This document shows positions 58,601 to 60,159 of a stretch of DNA of 60,159 bases, in pieces. Position numbers and translations under genes: made by a program. The DNA lies in NCBI GenBank assembly GCA_944319815.1, contig CALUEX010000014.1:1-60159 (forward strand), read 5' to 3'. The notes beneath the pieces were generated by a model. It was not told where the DNA came from, did no database searches, and worked only from the letters and a program-made list of their open reading frames with translations. The stretch comes from an uncultured Prevotella sp. (GTDB taxonomy: Bacteria; Bacteroidota; Bacteroidia; Bacteroidales; Bacteroidaceae). Each line of letters opens with the position of its first letter. Positions within the stretch are counted from its first letter, which is position 1.

Positions 58601-59082
58601 GAGGCACGTTCATCGTGCCCGACGAGCGGTCAACCACGACACCGCAGGACAACGGCGGCACGCTTATAGTGCCCGACGAAAGTGAGGCAACGCCTGTGCC
58701 CGAGCCACAGGACGGCGGCGACACGTTCATGATAGAAGATGAGCCCAAGGATACGCCGCAGCCAGTGGAACCCGCTGACACACAGGGCGTAACGACGGTG
58801 CCAGCCGAACCTGAAGCCGACTTGCGCCCGGAGGCTGTGCAAAAGGAGCCAAACAACGAGGCAAAAGATGCCCAACCGCAGCCTGAAACGCCGCAAAACG
58901 CAGGACAAAATGCCACCTCCGGCAATCAGGGAGGCAATGCCCAGCAGGACGACGAGTTCATCATAGAGTTCAGCGACGACCCCGTGAACACGGGCAACGC
59001 CACAGGCAACAATGCGCCTGACGACAACCGCCAGGACGGTTACGACCTTGAGGACGAGTATTACGACCTTGAAGGGTTTTAG
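55630..59082 (+). CDS. porW: PorW/SprE-like TPR lipoprotein of type IX secretion
   Basis: 1150 residues. A lipobox ends the signal peptide (MLTVAGC, Cys24). The mature start STEKNTAKSRWWHSFNARYN followed by TYYNGSLAYIDGSLEKEKGN is typical of PorW/SprE, and residues 100-420 and 630-760 hold TPR-like helices (FLWKAWLLMGRAQFMKGAFD; ARAWLAKCYIEQDWIYDAED). The C-terminal 230 residues are Pro/Gln/Glu-rich with four variants of GTLIVPDE and end DEYYDLEGF. PorW bridges the T9SS core with its regulators; a porX-like gene follows at once, supporting the call. Confidence 0.85.
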   Translation: MRIKTTRHIITLMVVAVMLTVAGCSTEKNTAKSRWWHSFNARYNTYYNGSLAYIDGSLEKEKGNKDNFTEMLPLYTVGNPASRSLGEGNFDRAIEKCQKAIKLHSIKRRPQWTKNRKKTPKDIEWLNRKEYNPFLWKAWLLMGRAQFMKGAFDEAASTFAYMSRLYATQPAIYGRARAWLAKCYIEQDWIYDAEDVITKMRRDSMHWRARKEWDYTYADYYIHTGQYAEAIPYLRKVIKHEMRRKQKAREWFLMGQLEAALGHDDKAYKAYKRVLRLSPPYELAFNARIAMTEVMAGRKSHKMIKKLKRMARSDNNKDYLDQVYYAIGNIYLNEKDTLNAISAYEQGNQKSTRNGIEKGVLLLKLGDLYWEREDYSNARRCYGEAIGLLDKERDDYEQLSARSKVLDELVPYTDAIHLQDSLQALAKMPEDERNAAIDRVIEALKKKEKEERDAQAEAEAQQYLMEQGGIGNSSVQNNTTNNATSKDGTWYFYNPTAVSQGKATFQKLWGRRENVDDWQRVNKTVVALATPEEELTDEQRDSIAAVEAMQDSIENAMDSAHNNPHMREYYLKQIPFTPEQVAESNAIIEDGLFHAGVIFKDKLDNLDLSEKNLRRLTDNYKDYENIDDAYYHLFLLYSRRGDKAMADTYLGLLKRDYSDSEWTVLLSDPNFAENARFGVHIEDSLYAATYDAFKADRFDEVKANTELSATRFPLGANRDKFIFIGGLSKLNSGDANGCLTDMQEVVSKYPQSEVGEMAGMIINGVKEGRQLYGGKFDIADIWARRAVVLNDSDSIAARTFVAERNTDFSFLLVYSPDSLDENKLLFELARFNFTNFIVRNFDVTIEEFDGLHRMRVSGFMSYDEALQYARQLHSNRNVNALARKARSIVISDANLELLGTQYSYNDYDKFYEQHFVPLRVSTVRLLTEPAAIEYVQPEDEGANGGDGLYNGGVIEGGLFIEDDQPMAPQESGTLVVPDEPAARPSGGEPQGGTFIVPDERSTTTPQDNGGTLIVPDESEATPVPEPQDGGDTFMIEDEPKDTPQPVEPADTQGVTTVPAEPEADLRPEAVQKEPNNEAKDAQPQPETPQNAGQNATSGNQGGNAQQDDEFIIEFSDDPVNTGNATGNNAPDDNRQDGYDLEDEYYDLEGF

Positions 59083-59141
59083 ATAACCCGTAGTGTTGGC
59101 GGCCATCACGCTTCATGTTCCATATTAAAAGACATTCTACA

Positions 59142-60159
59142 ATGAGTAACGGACTATTGTTGTGGGCTGACGATGAGATGGAATTGCTCCGTGCCCACGT
59201 TATTTTCCTTGAGAAGAAAGGATATGACGTCGTGACCGTGACCAACGGCACCGATGCCATAGACCAGTGCCGGCAGAAGACTTTTGACTTGATTTTGCTC
59301 GACGAGATGATGCCCGGCCTCAGCGGTCTTGAGACATTGCAGAAAATCAAGGAACTATCGCCCGCTACGCCTGTGGTCATGGTGACAAAGAGCGAGGAGG
59401 AAAACATCATGGACCAGGCAATAGGCTCAAAGATAGCCGACTACCTCATCAAGCCCGTGAACCCCAACCAGATACTTCTTTCGTTGAAGAAGAACATACA
59501 CCAAAAGGAGATTGTCACCGAGGTTACGCAAAGCGGATACCAGCAGAGCTTCCAGGACATAGCACGGCAAATCAGCGAATGCAAGACCTGCCGCGACTGG
59601 ATGGACGTTTACCGCCGCCTTGTGCACTGGGAGCTTGAGCTCAGCAGCACCGACGGCAGCATGACCGAGATGCTCAGGATGCAGAAGGAGGAGGCCGACA
59701 ACGGTTTCGCCAAGTACGTCAAGGCCCACTACATGGAGTGGATGGAGGATATATCCGCTGGCTTCTCGGCTTCCGGCCGCCCCACGTCGCGGCTGCAACC
59801 GCTCCACGCCGGCTTGCGCAAGGCGCAGCCGCAGGCCGAGGAACGCCCGCTGATGAGCGTCGATATATTCAAGAAAAAAATATTCCCGCTGGTCGATGCG
59901 GGCGAAAAGGTGTTCCTCATCGTCATCGACAACTTCCGTCTCGACCAGTGGCGCGTGCTGTCGCAGGAAATCGGCGATATGTTCGACATTGACGAGCAGA
60001 CCTACATCAGCATACTTCCCACGGCTACGCAGTATGCCCGCAACGCCATCTTCAGCGGCCTGATGCCGGAGAAGATAGCAGAGATGTTCCCCGAACTGTG
60101 GGTTGACGAGGACGAGGAGGAGGGCAAGAACCTCAACGAGGGGCCGCTAATCAAGACCC
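59142..60159 (+). CDS. porX: PorX-like response regulator with PglZ domain, 3' end outside window
   Basis: The visible 339 codons start MSNGLLLWADDEMELLRAHV. The receiver domain (1-120) has Asp-Asp in WADDE, the phospho-acceptor in LILLDEMMPG (near 56), and Lys in DYLIKPVNP (near 110). A helical linker follows, then the beginning of a PglZ-type alkaline-phosphatase fold (KVFLIVIDNFRLDQWRVL, ILPTATQYARNAIFSGLMP). PorX signals with the sensor PorY to control T9SS genes. Adjacent to the PorW/SprE-like gene, 60 bases downstream. The C-terminus is cut by the window. Confidence 0.9.
   Translation, partial: MSNGLLLWADDEMELLRAHVIFLEKKGYDVVTVTNGTDAIDQCRQKTFDLILLDEMMPGLSGLETLQKIKELSPATPVVMVTKSEEENIMDQAIGSKIADYLIKPVNPNQILLSLKKNIHQKEIVTEVTQSGYQQSFQDIARQISECKTCRDWMDVYRRLVHWELELSSTDGSMTEMLRMQKEEADNGFAKYVKAHYMEWMEDISAGFSASGRPTSRLQPLHAGLRKAQPQAEERPLMSVDIFKKKIFPLVDAGEKVFLIVIDNFRLDQWRVLSQEIGDMFDIDEQTYISILPTATQYARNAIFSGLMPEKIAEMFPELWVDEDEEEGKNLNEGPLIKT

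Overview
The window comes from a Bacteroidales chromosome, most likely a Prevotella-like member of the Prevotellaceae. The evidence is the promoter form seen throughout (TTTG, 19-20 bases, TAnnTTTG), a SusC/SusD pair, type IX secretion and gliding genes (GldH, a PorW/SprE-like TPR lipoprotein, a PorX-like regulator) and poor use of Shine-Dalgarno sites. No database search was possible, so the genus is inference.

Positions 1 to about 26,000 are a prophage whose left end lies outside the window. From left to right it holds a recombination module on the minus strand (YqaJ-type exonuclease, RecT and small genes), a long early-operon leader with a duplicated RNA-like element, two small HTH proteins, and a divergent S24-type repressor followed by probable lysogenic-conversion genes. 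Next come a block of phage genes of unknown role, a self-contained cassette for a ClpP-fold serine protease, a lysis module, three related tail-fibre genes, head genes (major capsid, scaffold) and, on the plus strand, a rhomboid protease and the large terminase. It ends with a tyrosine integrase next to tRNA-Pro. The integrase has an in-frame TAA that removes its tyrosine nucleophile, and a Bro-N antirepressor survives only as a fragment. No portal or tail-tube genes are recognisable here. The prophage looks partly grounded, although lysis, capsid and terminase frames are open.

Positions 26,100 to 60,159 are host chromosome: tRNA-Pro; a decayed polysaccharide-utilisation pair (SusC with a nonsense codon, SusD with an internal deletion); a DUF1593 hydrolase-like protein; a coiled-coil lipoprotein; rsmI and tdk; an AI-2E-family membrane protein; tRNA-Lys; mtnN and luxS (S-adenosylhomocysteine recycling); dnaE and thioredoxin; a single-domain AICAR transformylase; a MATE exporter; a XylE-like sugar porter; a DUF454 protein; holB; ricT; gldH; aroA; a PorW/SprE-like gene and a partial porX-like gene.

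Intergenic spaces in both parts are filled with several families of short degenerate repeats. Some families are shared by prophage and host, and some run into reading frames, where they add peptide segments to the rhomboid, the integrase tail and others. The most unusual candidates are the covarying pair of 50-nt hairpin elements in the phage early leader, the protease cassette with its own promoter and terminator, and this repeat invasion of phage genes.
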